Below are positions 1 to 7,955 of a stretch of 48,437 nucleotides of DNA, one piece after another (the first letter of the stretch is position 1; each line of letters begins with the position of its first letter). Source of the stretch: Streptomyces ipomoeae 91-03. GTDB taxonomy: Bacteria > Actinomycetota > Actinomycetes > Streptomycetales > Streptomycetaceae. Both the position numbers and the translations under genes were made by a program. The notes under the pieces are model-generated. The model saw only the letters and a list, made by a program, of their open reading frames with translations, was not told the origin of the DNA and did no database searches. The stretch covers positions 1 through 48,437 of the forward strand of contig NZ_AEJC01000401.1 in the NCBI RefSeq assembly GCF_000317595.1. The letters run 5' to 3'.

Positions 1-739
1 AACATCCTCGCCACGAGATCGTCGACGCGATCCGCTACGTCGTGGACACCGGATGCAAGTGGCGGGCCCTGCCTGCGGACTTCCCGCCCTGGCGCACGGT
101 CTGGGGGTTCATGGCCCGCTGGGCGGCGGCCGGGATCATCGGGCAGATCCGCGGCCATCTCGCCGGGCGGATCCGCCACGACATGGGCAAAGGCCCCGGA
201 GCCGTGGCCACCGTGACCGACTCCCAGAGCGTGAAGACCGCCGAAACCGTCTCGAAGGTCACCCGCGGCTACGACGCGGGCAAGGAAATCAACGGCCGCA
301 AGCGCCACCTGGTCGTCGACACCCGCGGCCTGCCCCTGATGGTCATGGCCACGCCCGCCGACCTGCACGACGCCGCGGCGGCCAAGGAAGTCCTCTTCCC
401 CCTGCGCCTGACGCACCCCGGGATCACGATCGTCCGGGCCGACTCCGCTTACGCCGGGAAGCTCGTCGACCGGGCGAAACAGCACCTCAACCTCACGATC
501 AAGCCGGTCAGCCGTCCCAAGACACCTCCGGCTTCGTCGTGCTGCCCCGCCGCTGGGTCGTCGAGAGGTCGCTCGTGTGGATGATGCACGCGCGCCGCCC
601 TGCCAGGGACTACGAACGGCTCATCCAGCACTCCGAGACGCTGATCGCCTGGGCCGCCATCAGCCTCATGAGCAGGCGCCTCGCCCTCAGGGGCGCCACC
701 CCCGGCCGGCCGGGGAAACCGACGCCGGCCGACACCTGA
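1..739 (+). pseudogene. IS5-family transposase, 5' truncated by window edge and frameshifted
   Basis: The open frame encodes an IS4/IS5-type DDE transposase: a segment with TGCKWRALPADFPPW near the start, TDSQSVKTAE with the first catalytic Asp, GRKRHLVVDTRGLPL, then RADSAYAGKLVD with the second Asp. Near position 523 the frame breaks. The continuation (FVVLPRRWVVERSL, which carries the catalytic Glu in WVVERS, then ARDYERL) is in the next frame and stops at 739. One G is apparently missing between the AAG and GACACC codons. The start lies upstream of the window. A mobile-element remnant is certain; whether the break is genuine or a base-calling deletion cannot be told here. Confidence 0.85.
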
Positions 740-797
740 CGGCACCGCTCGACAATCTCCGACACCTCGCCGCGTGACAGGACGTTCCAGGATCACA

Positions 798-815
798 GGG
801 AAACGCAGGTTTCCC
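798..815. terminator. Short hairpin between convergent genes
   Basis: A perfect 7-bp inverted repeat GGGAAAC / GTTTCCC with a 4-nt GCAG loop lies between the transposase stop (739) and the tetR stop (818), so it could end transcription from both sides. It has no clear T-tract, as is usual in Streptomyces. Confidence 0.45.
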
Positions 816-817
816 GA

Positions 818-1468
818 TCAGTCGCTCCCGGGTGCGTCCGGGTGGGCCGCGGGCTCGGGCAGGGGTTCGGTGTTGCGGCTGCTGAGGCCGTCGAGGGAGA
901 TCCGCAGGAGGCGGCGCCATTGGCCCGGGTGGCTGTCGCCGGTCGTCAGGACGGCCTGGCTCAGGGAGCTGCTGAGCAGGACCAGATCGGCGGTGGTGAC
1001 GTCGGGGCGCAGCAGGCCGGCGTTCATGCAACGGGTGCGCAGCTCGTCGATGAAGGAGTAGCAGCGCTGGGCGCATGACCTGGTGGGGCCACCGGTGGTG
1101 GCGTAGCTCTCGACGACGGCACGGTTGCGGGCCTGCGTGGTGAGCATCTGCTCGAAGAAGCCGGTCAGCGCCTGCCACGGGTCTTCGGTGGCGGTGGCCT
1201 GCTGGTGGGCGGCGGTGAGCCAGGAGGTGAACTGCTGTTCAAGGACGGTGGCGAGCAGGTCGTCCTTGGTCGGGAAGTGACGGTAGAGCGTGCCCATGCC
1301 GACGCCGCTGCGCCGGGCGATCTCACGGACGTCGACGGTGCCGCCCTGCTCGGCGAAGACGGCGCCGGCCGCCTCCATGATCGCGGCGAGGTTGCGCTCG
1401 GCGTCGGCACGGCGACCGCGCCTGGCGGGCTGCCGGGGTGCGGGGGTCGGCTGTTCGGCAAGGGTCAC
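818..1468 (-). CDS. TetR/AcrR family transcriptional regulator
   Basis: This 216-residue repressor-type protein starts at GTG (1468). The longer upstream frame would read through the operator region, so I prefer the GTG. Residues 45-65 form the TetR helix-turn-helix (VDVREIARRSGVGMGTLYRHF, 21 residues including the conserved GTLYRHF end), followed by KDDLL. The C-terminal half (DPWQALTGFFEQML onwards) is the variable ligand-binding and dimerisation domain. It is divergent from the oxidoreductase gene at 1664, and two operator-like palindromes lie between them. Autoregulation and control of the divergent genes is therefore likely, a common TetR arrangement. The ligand is unknown. Confidence 0.92.
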   Translation of the reverse strand: MTLAEQPTPAPRQPARRGRRADAERNLAAIMEAAGAVFAEQGGTVDVREIARRSGVGMGTLYRHFPTKDDLLATVLEQQFTSWLTAAHQQATATEDPWQALTGFFEQMLTTQARNRAVVESYATTGGPTRSCAQRCYSFIDELRTRCMNAGLLRPDVTTADLVLLSSSLSQAVLTTGDSHPGQWRRLLRISLDGLSSRNTEPLPEPAAHPDAPGSD

Positions 1469-1500
1469 GGCATTCAGGATACAGGGAACCGCAACATTGC

Positions 1501-1547
1501 GGAGCACTCGCTCCGGTTGTGCTACGTTCAAGAGGAGCACTTGCTCC
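1501..1547. promoter_or_regulatory. Tandem TetR-type operators
   Basis: Two near-identical 14-bp palindromes lie in the divergent spacer: GGAGCACTCGCTCC (1501-1514) and GGAGCACTTGCTCC (1534-1547). The second has perfect 6-bp arms around a 2-bp centre. Their starts are 33 bp apart, about three helical turns, so two dimers could bind the same DNA face. Assignment to the adjacent TetR is an inference from position. Confidence 0.75.
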
Positions 1548-1663
1548 GGTTCTGTGGTGCGAGAGGCCGACCCCGTCCCTCGCCTGCATGTTCCCGCCTG
1601 AGCTCGGCTCCCTACCGAACCACCGGCGGACCGCACGGTCCGCGAGACGAGGAGACCCCTTCC

Positions 1664-2409
1664 ATGGCAACACTCGGCTTCATCGGCAGTGGCAACATCG
1701 GCACGCAGATCGCCCGGCTCGCGGTCGCGGCCGGTATCGACGTCGTGCTGTCCAACTCCCGTGGTCCCGAGACCCTGGCGGAGACGGTGGCGGAGCTCGG
1801 TGAGCGGGCCCGCGCCGCGACGCCCGAGGAGGCGGCCCGGGCGGGCGACTGGGTGGTGGTGAGCATTCCGCTGGCCGCCTACCGGAGCCTTCCCGCCGCC
1901 GCACTGGCGGGCAAGGTCGTGCTCGACACGATCAACTACTACCCGTTCCGCGACGGCCGCATCGAGGTCCTCGACTCGTCCAAGAACACCTGGCCGGCGC
2001 GAAGCTCGTCAAGGCGTTCAACAGCATCAGCGACTTTCACATCCCCGCGCTCGCCCGCCCCGCGGGCGCCGCCGACCGCACCGCCCTGCCCATCGCCGGC
2101 GACGACCCGCAGGCCAAGGCGAGTGCCGCGGACCTGATCAGCCGGCTGGGCTTCGACAGCGTCGACGCCGGCCTCCTGGCCGAGAGCTGGCGCTTCGAGC
2201 CGGAGACCGCTGCCTACGTGGTGCCGTACTTCGCCGACCTCACCGACATCAGGGCCTTCTGGGCACAGGTGGGCGAGGCCCTCCGCTCCGGCACCGCGCC
2301 GCAGACGCTGCCCTCCGCCGACTCGGGCGTCCCGCTGCCCGCAGCGCGGTTGCGCACCCTGCTCACCGACGCCTCCCGCGTGCTCACCGCCGACCGTGTG
2401 GTGGCCTGA
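1664..2409 (+). pseudogene. F420-type NADP oxidoreductase (NpdG-like), internal deletion and frameshift
   Basis: The start ATG (1664) opens a Rossmann protein with GFIGSGNIGTQIARLA and later VVLDTINYYPFRDG, the pattern of NADPH-dependent F420 reductase-like (NADP_oxidored coenzyme F420) proteins. After EVLDSSKN the frame shifts by one base near 1990, and the rest (HLAGAKLVKAFNSI to the TGA at 2407-2409) continues in another frame. Family members usually have about eight to ten more residues (a TTTSELLQ-like segment) at this point, so there seems to be a small deletion as well as a frameshift. The gene lies divergent from tetR, behind the tandem operators. It is probably non-functional unless the assembly is wrong. 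Confidence 0.75.
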
Positions 2410-2516
2410 CCCCCTGAGGAGGCCTGACCGGTCCGACGCACCGGCTCTGCCCGGACAGGCCCCGCCCGAGTGGCCTGTCCGGGTTCATCCCACTTCTTGA
2501 GCGAAGGACGCATTTC

Positions 2517-3142
2517 ATGAACATCTTGATCCTCGGTGCGACCGGCCCACCGGCCGCCATGTCGTCGATCTGGCCATCGCGGCCGGTGACACGGTCACCG
2601 TCCTGGCCCGCAGACCGGAGGCGCTGGAGGACCTGGCGGACCAGGTCGACGTGGTCGCCGGAGACGCCACCTCGCACAAGGATGTCGCCAAGGCCATGAT
2701 CGGCCAGGACGTCGTCGTCTCGGCTCTCGGCAGGAGCACATCCGTGCGCGCCGACGACCTGTTCACCCGCGCCGCGGCGGCCGTGATCGACGCGGCCAAG
2801 GACCAGGGCGTATCGCGTCTGGTGTGGCTGTCCTCGTTCGGTGTGGGTGACACCTACCGGTCGGCGAGCGCGGTGCAGAAGATCATGTACCGCACGTTCC
2901 TGCGGGACATCTACGCGAACAAGGACCTCTCCGAGAAGGCGATCCGCTCCAGCGGCCTGGACTGGACGCTGGTGTACCCGACCTTGCTGACCAAGGGCCC
3001 CGCCAAGGGCACCTACCGCGCAGGCGACCGTCTTCCGATGAAGGGCAACCCGAAGATCAGCCGCGCGGACGTCGCCGCTTTCCCGCACAAGGCGGCCCAC
3101 AGCCCCGAGTGGATCAACCGCGACGCCGTCATCACGGACTGA
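2517..3142 (+). pseudogene. NAD(P)H-binding (NmrA/SDR-like) oxidoreductase, frameshifted near start
   Basis: ATG 2517 opens MNILILGATGP, an atypical-SDR dinucleotide-binding motif. One base is missing about 30 nt later. Restoring it gives GATGPTGRHVVDLAIAAG, continuous with the rest of the protein (DVVAGDATSHKDVAKA, VVVSALGRSTSVRADDL, RLVWLSSFGVGDTYR, GLDWTLVYPTLLTKGPAKG). The intact protein would be about 208 residues, normal for NmrA-like or SDR_a5 proteins. It follows the broken F420-type gene by 107 bp and probably belonged to the same TetR-controlled unit. A sequencing deletion remains possible because the rest of the reading frame is clean. Confidence 0.8.
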
Positions 3143-3577
3143 CGAGCCCAGGTTCCCCACCCCACGCACCTTCCTGCCGGTGTCCAGCACGGGGGACATC
3201 GGTGTAGGTGGCCCCGCGCGGCATGTCCTGCAGCCCGCCGGTATCCGCCGCTACAACGTGCGTACATGCCCTGAAGGACCGGGCGGAGGTGGCCCAGGGG
3301 CGTCAAGACCGTCGGGCTCGTAGCCGCACCCAAGACGTTCCGCCCTCGCCTTGGACGGCCGGGCAGCGGTGGAGCCGTATGCACTCACCCCGTTCATCGA
3401 CAGCGCGTCACAGGCAAGCGCGTCGAAAGAGTTGATGACACCGGCGATGGCCGCCACCGCCGAGGTGGCGGCCAAGGTGATCGCGCGGGTGCCACCAGGC
3501 CTGAGCCAGTGCGGGTTGTGGCGCGGTTCATACCCACGTGGAGCATGACCTCCAGCGTCGCCAGGTTGAGAAACACG
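3143..3577. other. Stretch without a recognised gene
   Basis: Short ORFs exist on both strands, for instance a minus-strand frame at 3251-3580, but none has a convincing start, ribosome site or recognisable family. The segment lies between the broken NmrA-like gene and an IS relic and is probably degenerated DNA. Confidence 0.5.
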
Positions 3578-3604
3578 CACTCAGCTTGTTCTTTATGGTT
3601 TGAG
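3578..3604 (+). repeat. Left terminal inverted repeat of IS relic
   Basis: 27-bp repeat, differing from the right end at four positions. It begins CACTCAGCTTGTTCTTTATG and contains the transposase stop codon region. Confidence 0.85.
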
Positions 3605-4222
3605 TAGGTTTCGTTCGGTGATGCTCTCGGGTCGTTTCACGGTCTTGCCCACGTCGTAGCGGGTGGCGGGCCGCCGGTTCTTCGAGCCAAGTCGCCTTCC
3701 AGGGCCGGGAGTTGAGGGTTTCGGCGCACGGGCCGGACAGTGCGGGTGCGGGCGGAGGTTCCGAAACCCCCGGCGAACTCGGGCCGGAGTGAGCCTGCCG
3801 GGCTCGGCAGGCTTCTCCCACGGCCGTCGCAGGTCGGCGGCGGCCCCGCGCGGAAGGCGGATCCGAGTGTGCGCGGCGATGGTCAGCCAGGTCCAGCGCT
3901 CGCCGGCCTCGGGGGTCCGCAGCTTGGGGCGGGTCCATTCGAGGGTCTGTTTCATCAGCCGGAAGGCGTGCTCCAGGTCGAAGCGCCGCAGGAACGCCTG
4001 CCGGCGGACGTCGGCGTCCTCGCCGCTCAGACCGGTGGCGGACGGCCACGGCCACAGCGGCGGCGGATCGTGGCCGCCGGGCAGGCGGTCGACCTGGAGG
4101 CGGATCAGCGTGCCTTCGATGACCGGGAGTTCGCCGGTGCGGTCGATCCACGCGGAGCACCTGATCAGACGAAGACCGCCCCAGCGTCCGGCGAACGCCC
4201 AGGTGAGCGGCCTAGTTCGAGG
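3593..4222 (-). pseudogene. C-terminal remnant of an IS transposase
   Basis: Read on the minus strand, the frame is open from about 4222 to the TGA at 3593. It contains WAFAGRWGGLRLIRCSAWID, TGELPVIEGTLIRLQVDRLP, FDLEHAFRLMKQTLEW and LRTPEAGERWTWLTIAAHTR. This is the C-terminal part of a DDE transposase group seen often in Streptomyces; the E of FDLEHAFR is the likely catalytic Glu. About 210 residues survive, less than half of a usual transposase. The N-terminal half and start are gone and the sequence passes straight into the right inverted repeat. Confidence 0.8.
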
Positions 4223-4233
4223 CCCATTTCGAC

Positions 4234-4260
4234 CTCAGACCACAAGGAACAAGCTCAGTG
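4234..4260 (-). repeat. Right terminal inverted repeat of IS relic, inside cobK
   Basis: Reverse complement begins CACTGAGCTTGTTCCTTGTG. In the cobK frame these bases encode LSLFLVV and the TGA stop, so the IS end supplies the cobK terminus. Confidence 0.85.
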
Positions 4261-5056
4261 CCCCCGTGACATCCGGTACCGCCGTCACGCCCTCCGGCAG
4301 TGGCGGGCGGCGTACGACGACGACCGGCAGGGCGAGGGTCCGGGCGGCGGCGAGTTTGGCGGAGGTCGCCGCTCCCCCGCTGTCCTTGGTGACGAGGACG
4401 TCGACGCGGTGGTCGCGCAGCAGCGCCGTCTCGTCGTCGACCGTGAACGGGCCGCGCGCGAGCAGGACGTGGGTGTGCGGGGGCAGCGGTGGTTCGGGGG
4501 CCTCCACCGACCGTACGAGGAAGTGGAGTTCGGTCAGATGGGCGAAGGCGGCGAGGCCCAGGCGGCCGGTCGTGAGGAAGACGCGGCGGCCCAGCGACGG
4601 CAGCAGCGCGGCGGCTTCGGCGAGGGATCCCGCGTCGTGCCAGCGGTCGCCGGGGCCGGGCTGCCAGCCGGGGCGGCGCAGGACGACCGCCGGGGTGCCG
4701 GTGGCCCGCGCCGCCTGTGCCGCGTTCGCGGTGATGGCCGTGGCGAAGGGGTGCGTGGCGTCGACGACCGCGTCGACGTGATGCTCGCGCAGCCAGGCCG
4801 CCAGCCCCTCCGGACCGCCGAAGCCCCCGATCCGTACGTCCCCTTCCAACGCCCCCGGCCTGGACACCCGCCCGGCGAGGGAGGTGGTCACGCGTACACC
4901 GGGCATGGCCGCCAGGGTCGCGGCGAGCTCCCGGGCTTCGGTGGTGCCGCCGAGGACGAGGACGTGCCGGGGAGCCTGGGGGGACGACGGGACATGGGGG
5001 TGTTCGAGCGGAACGTGCGGCGTCGGGGCGTCTTCGGACGGGACGTGCGGGGGCAT
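4235..5056 (-). CDS. cobK: Precorrin-6A (cobalt-precorrin-6A) reductase
   Basis: This 273-residue protein carries the CobK N-terminal signature HVLVLGGTTEARELA, followed by VRVTTSLAGRVSRPG, VDAVVDATHPFATAIT and, near the C terminus, DVLVTKDSGGAATSAKLAAA. CobK reduces the corrin ring macrocycle with NADPH in cobalamin biosynthesis. The ATG at 5056 gives about 30 extra residues before the usual start next to HVLVLGG, so the true start may lie further in. The last codons (LSLFLVV and stop) come from the terminal repeat of an IS relic, so the natural C terminus has been replaced. The conserved regions are intact. No other cob gene lies nearby, and a HAD hydrolase is divergent. Confidence 0.9.
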   Translation of the reverse strand: MPPHVPSEDAPTPHVPLEHPHVPSSPQAPRHVLVLGGTTEARELAATLAAMPGVRVTTSLAGRVSRPGALEGDVRIGGFGGPEGLAAWLREHHVDAVVDATHPFATAITANAAQAARATGTPAVVLRRPGWQPGPGDRWHDAGSLAEAAALLPSLGRRVFLTTGRLGLAAFAHLTELHFLVRSVEAPEPPLPPHTHVLLARGPFTVDDETALLRDHRVDVLVTKDSGGAATSAKLAAARTLALPVVVVRRPPLPEGVTAVPDVTGALSLFLVV

Positions 5057-5109
5057 GGCGTCGAGCGTACGGGGGGCCGCCGAGCCGGTCGGCATCGGTA
5101 CGCCGCAGC

Positions 5110-5222
5110 CCGCCGCCGCGCCCCACCGGCGCTCCGCCACGCCCCACCGCCACGCCCCACCGACGCGCCCCACCGGCGCACCGCCACGCCCCACCGACGC
5201 ACCCCACCGACGCACCGCACGC
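5110..5222. repeat. Degenerate short tandem repeats in cobK-HAD spacer
   Basis: The spacer holds many imperfect copies of a C-rich unit close to CGCCCCACCGACGCA, with periods of about 10 to 16 bp. It lies between the divergent cobK and HAD genes. There are no constant-length spacers, so it is not a CRISPR array. Confidence 0.6.
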
Positions 5223-5266
5223 CGCGCCGTCCATCGCTCACGGGCCGGCCTGGGTATCGTCCCGGC

Positions 5267-6091
5267 ATGGCTTCGAAACGTGCCGTCCTCATCGACATCG
5301 ACGGGGTGCTCACCGTCTCGTGGCAGCCGTTGCCCGGTGCGGTCGAGGCGTTGCGGGAGATTCGCGGGGCCGGGATGGCGGTCGCTCTGGTCACCAACAC
5401 GACGTCCCGTACCCGCGCGTCGATCGCCGGGGCCCTGGCGGACGCCGGTTTCCCGGTGGGCGCCGAGGACATCCTCACCGCGCCGGCCGTGACCGCCGCG
5501 TACCTCGCCGAGCACCACCCCGGGGCGCGCTGCTCCCTGCTGAACAGCGGCGACATCCGTGAGGATCTCAGCGACGTGAACCTGATCGACGACAGCTCCG
5601 GCGACGCCCCGGGCATCGTGCCCGACGTCGTGATCCTCGGCGGTGCCGGTCCCGAGTTCGACTACGCGTCTCTCAACAGGGCCTTCGGGCATCTCCAGCG
5701 CGGTGCCCGGCTGGTCGCGATGCATAGGAATCTGTACTGGCGGACGGAGGACGAACTGCAGCTCGACTCGGGGGCGTTCCTCGCGGGGCTGGAGAAGGCG
5801 GCCCGTACGGAGGCAGTGATCACCGGCAAGCCGGCACCGGCGTTCTTCGCGGCGGCGCTGGCGCATCTCGGGGTCGGTGCGGAGGAGGCGCTGATGGTGG
5901 GGGACGACATCGAGTCCGATGTGCTGGCGGCGCAGCGGGCGGGCGTCACCGGGGTGCTGGTCAGGACCGGTAAGTATCTGCCGGAGATGCATCGCGCCGC
6001 GAGCGGCAGTCCGGATCATGTGGTGGACTCCTTCGCGGACCTGCCCTCGTTGCTCGGAGTCGGCCGGGCAGGTCCGTCAGCGCAGCAGTAG
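5267..6091 (+). CDS. HAD-IIA family hydrolase (NagD/phospholysine-phosphatase-like)
   Basis: The 274-residue product begins with the HAD motif I VLIDIDGVLT (nucleophile Asp10, acid/base Asp12), has VALVTNTTSRT as motif II, ITGKPAPAFF with the motif III Lys, and MVGDDIESDV as motif IV. The spacing between motifs II and III fits the C2 cap of class IIA phosphatases such as NagD, PGP and LHPP. The substrate is not predictable beyond a small phosphomonoester. The ATG at 5267 directly precedes the conserved core. The 3' end overlaps the convergent permease gene by 15 bp. Confidence 0.9.
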   Translation: MASKRAVLIDIDGVLTVSWQPLPGAVEALREIRGAGMAVALVTNTTSRTRASIAGALADAGFPVGAEDILTAPAVTAAYLAEHHPGARCSLLNSGDIREDLSDVNLIDDSSGDAPGIVPDVVILGGAGPEFDYASLNRAFGHLQRGARLVAMHRNLYWRTEDELQLDSGAFLAGLEKAARTEAVITGKPAPAFFAAALAHLGVGAEEALMVGDDIESDVLAAQRAGVTGVLVRTGKYLPEMHRAASGSPDHVVDSFADLPSLLGVGRAGPSAQQ

Positions 6092-6850
6092 CTGCAGGCC
6101 GCCGAGGATCGTCGCCGCGATCACCAACTGCTCGAACAGCTTCTGGTTGATGCGGTTCACGGCCCACTTGCCGAGGAAGGCGCCCGGGACGACGAAGAGG
6201 GCGAGCGCCGCGTCCAGCAGCAGGGAGTTGCCGTCGATCAGACCGAGGCCCACGCTGAACGGCACCTTCGACACATTGACGATCAGGAAGAAGAAGGCCG
6301 AGGTGCCCAGGAAGCCGAGCTTTCGGAAGCCCGCCGAGAGCAGGTACATGGACATCACGGGGCCACCGGCGTTGGCGACCATGGTGGTGAAGCCGCCGAG
6401 TACGCCGTACGAGCGGGCTTTGACGCGGCCGGCGCGGGTGGTGACGGCGTCCGGTTCGTCTTCCTTCCCGGCGGTGCGGCGGCGCCACACCGTGACCGCC
6501 GCCATCAACAGCAGGATCGCGCCGATCGAGGTCCGTACGATCCCGTCGTCGGCCCAGAGCAGGAACAGTGTGCCGAACACGACGCCCGCGCCGACCGCCG
6601 GGAAGAGCCGCCACAGGGTGGGCCAGTGGGCGTGCCGGCGGTAGGTCAGTACGGCGAGGACGTCGCCGACGATGAGGATCGGCAGGAGGATGCCGGTCGA
6701 GGCGCGGGCCGGCAGGACCGCCGCGAAGATCGCGAGGCTGACCGTGTTGGCACCGCTCACGGCGGTCTTCGAGAAGCCGACGAGCAGGGCGGCGAAGGCG
6801 AGGGCCGCGAATTCGGCCATGGACAGGTGCCAGAGAGTCATCGTGTTCAT
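6077..6850 (-). CDS. TauE/SafE family anion permease
   Basis: A 257-residue membrane protein. It begins with an Ala/Leu-rich helix (LAALLVGFSKTAVSG-type, the TauE motif), followed by multiple hydrophobic segments including ILLPILIVGDVLAVLTY, LFPAVGAGVVFGTLFLL, VLGGFTTMVANAGGPVMSMY and FLGTSAFFFLIVN. The G-F-T-T-M-x-A-N-A-G-G-P motif is typical of the second TauE repeat. Members export or import sulfite, sulfonates or other organic anions; the substrate here is unknown. The ATG at 6850 gives the family's normal length. No sulfur-metabolism gene is adjacent, though a relic of an LLM flavin monooxygenase lies 1.1 kb away. Confidence 0.88.
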   Translation of the reverse strand: MNTMTLWHLSMAEFAALAFAALLVGFSKTAVSGANTVSLAIFAAVLPARASTGILLPILIVGDVLAVLTYRRHAHWPTLWRLFPAVGAGVVFGTLFLLWADDGIVRTSIGAILLLMAAVTVWRRRTAGKEDEPDAVTTRAGRVKARSYGVLGGFTTMVANAGGPVMSMYLLSAGFRKLGFLGTSAFFFLIVNVSKVPFSVGLGLIDGNSLLLDAALALFVVPGAFLGKWAVNRINQKLFEQLVIAATILGGLQLLLR

Positions 6851-6932
6851 GCGGGGTCCGATGCTATGCGCAACCATCGGCCCCGCGACAGGACCGTCTC
6901 GCCAGTCGGCGCCTGTCGGCGACGCTCCGACC

Positions 6933-6998
6933 GCCGGTCGACAGACGCCGGTCGACAGACGGTTGAAGTCAGGCGGTTGAAGTCGGGCGGAGTCAGGC
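6933..6998. repeat. Two adjacent sets of 14-bp direct repeats
   Basis: GCCGGTCGACAGAC occurs twice in tandem (6933-6946, 6947-6960), then GGTTGAAGTCRGGC twice (6961-6974, 6975-6988) and a shortened third copy (GGAGTCAGGC). They sit in the divergent spacer between the permease and the hydrolase. Confidence 0.8.
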
Positions 6999-7085
6999 GA
7001 CAGCCGCCGGTGACTGCCCATGGACCGTCGCCGGGTCGCCTGGCAAGATCCCCCGGGTACCTTCACCGACGCTGTTGGAGGAGTC

Positions 7086-7895
7086 ATGGCCGACTCGCGC
7101 GAGCACGCCTTCGCCGGTACGCGGGGTGGGGTGACCGTCCGGGAGTGGCCGCGCGAAGGACCGCGGTATGTCGTGCTCCTGGTGCACGGCTACGGCGAGC
7201 ACATCGGCCGGTACGAACATGTGGCCGACGCCCTCGTCGCTCATGGGGCCGCCGTGTTCGGTCCCGATCACATGGGGCATGGCAGGTCGGCCGGTGAGCG
7301 GGTGCTGATCGAGGACTTCGAGGATGTGGTCACCGATGTGCACACGGTGGAGGGGATCGCCCGCGCCGGGTATCCGGGGGTGCCCGTCGTGCTGGTCGGC
7401 CACTCCATGGGGGGTCTGATCGCCGCGCGGTACGCCCAGCGGTACGGCGCCGGGCTCTCGGCGGTCGTACTGTCCGGGCCGGTGATCGGTGTCTGGGAGC
7501 CGTTGAGGGTGCTGCTCGCGCTGCCGGAGGTGCCTGATGTCCCGCTCGATCCGAAGCTGCTCTCGCGGGACATGGCGGTGGGGGCGGCGTACGCGAACGA
7601 TCCGTTGGTGTGGCATGGGGCGTTCAAGCGGGCCACGTTGGAGGCGTTCGGTCGGGGTCTGGAAGCGATCTCTGAGGGTGGCGCCATTGGTTCGCTGCCG
7701 TTGTTGTGGGTGCACGGTGACGACGACCGGATTGTGCCGCCGGCCGGTAGTCGGACGGGGATCGAGAGGCTTCGGGGTGCTGAGTGGACCGAGCGTGTGT
7801 ATCCGAGGGCTCGGCATGAGGTGTTCAACGAGACGAACAAGGACGAGGTGTTGGCGGACGTGACGGGGTTTGTGGACGGGGTTCTGGGGCGCTGA
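7086..7895 (+). CDS. Alpha/beta hydrolase, monoacylglycerol lipase-like
   Basis: The 269-residue protein has the Hydrolase_4 (serine aminopeptidase S33) pattern: VVLLVHGYGEHIGRYEHVAD with the oxyanion HGxGE, the nucleophile elbow VVLVGHSMGGLIAARYA (Ser107), WVHGDDDRIVPP with the acidic residue and ARHEVFNE with the catalytic His. This combination is typical of bacterial monoacylglycerol lipases and lysophospholipases. There is no signal peptide, so it is probably cytoplasmic. A GGAGG ribosome site lies 5 bp before the ATG at 7086. The gene stands alone. Confidence 0.92.
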   Translation: MADSREHAFAGTRGGVTVREWPREGPRYVVLLVHGYGEHIGRYEHVADALVAHGAAVFGPDHMGHGRSAGERVLIEDFEDVVTDVHTVEGIARAGYPGVPVVLVGHSMGGLIAARYAQRYGAGLSAVVLSGPVIGVWEPLRVLLALPEVPDVPLDPKLLSRDMAVGAAYANDPLVWHGAFKRATLEAFGRGLEAISEGGAIGSLPLLWVHGDDDRIVPPAGSRTGIERLRGAEWTERVYPRARHEVFNETNKDEVLADVTGFVDGVLGR

Positions 7896-7955
7896 CGGCC
7901 TACGAGGGGCGCCCGGGGTGGTGCTGGGAGTGGGGTGGGTTTCGCTTACCGGCGC

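Larger units (their letters stand above)
3578..4260 (-). mobile_element. Internally deleted insertion-sequence relic with terminal inverted repeats
   Basis: The 27 bases at 3578-3604 and the reverse complement of 4234-4260 match at 23 of 27 positions and begin with CACTSAGCTTGTTC. They enclose the 3' part of a transposase gene whose 5' portion is missing, so this is a 683-bp deletion derivative. No target duplication is visible in the flanks. The right repeat lies inside the cobK reading frame. Confidence 0.85.

Noticed and set aside
3251..3580. Minus-strand ORF next to the IS relic
   Set aside because: Contains a plausible-looking helical stretch (LAATSAVAAIAGVINSFDAL) but no recognised family, and it is flanked by degenerate DNA.
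3571..4270. Target-site duplication around the IS relic
   Set aside because: The bases left of 3578 (AAACACG) and right of 4260 (CCCCCGT) do not match.
5110..5222. C-rich repeats considered as a CRISPR array
   Set aside because: Units are short, imperfect and lack unique equal-length spacers; no cas genes.
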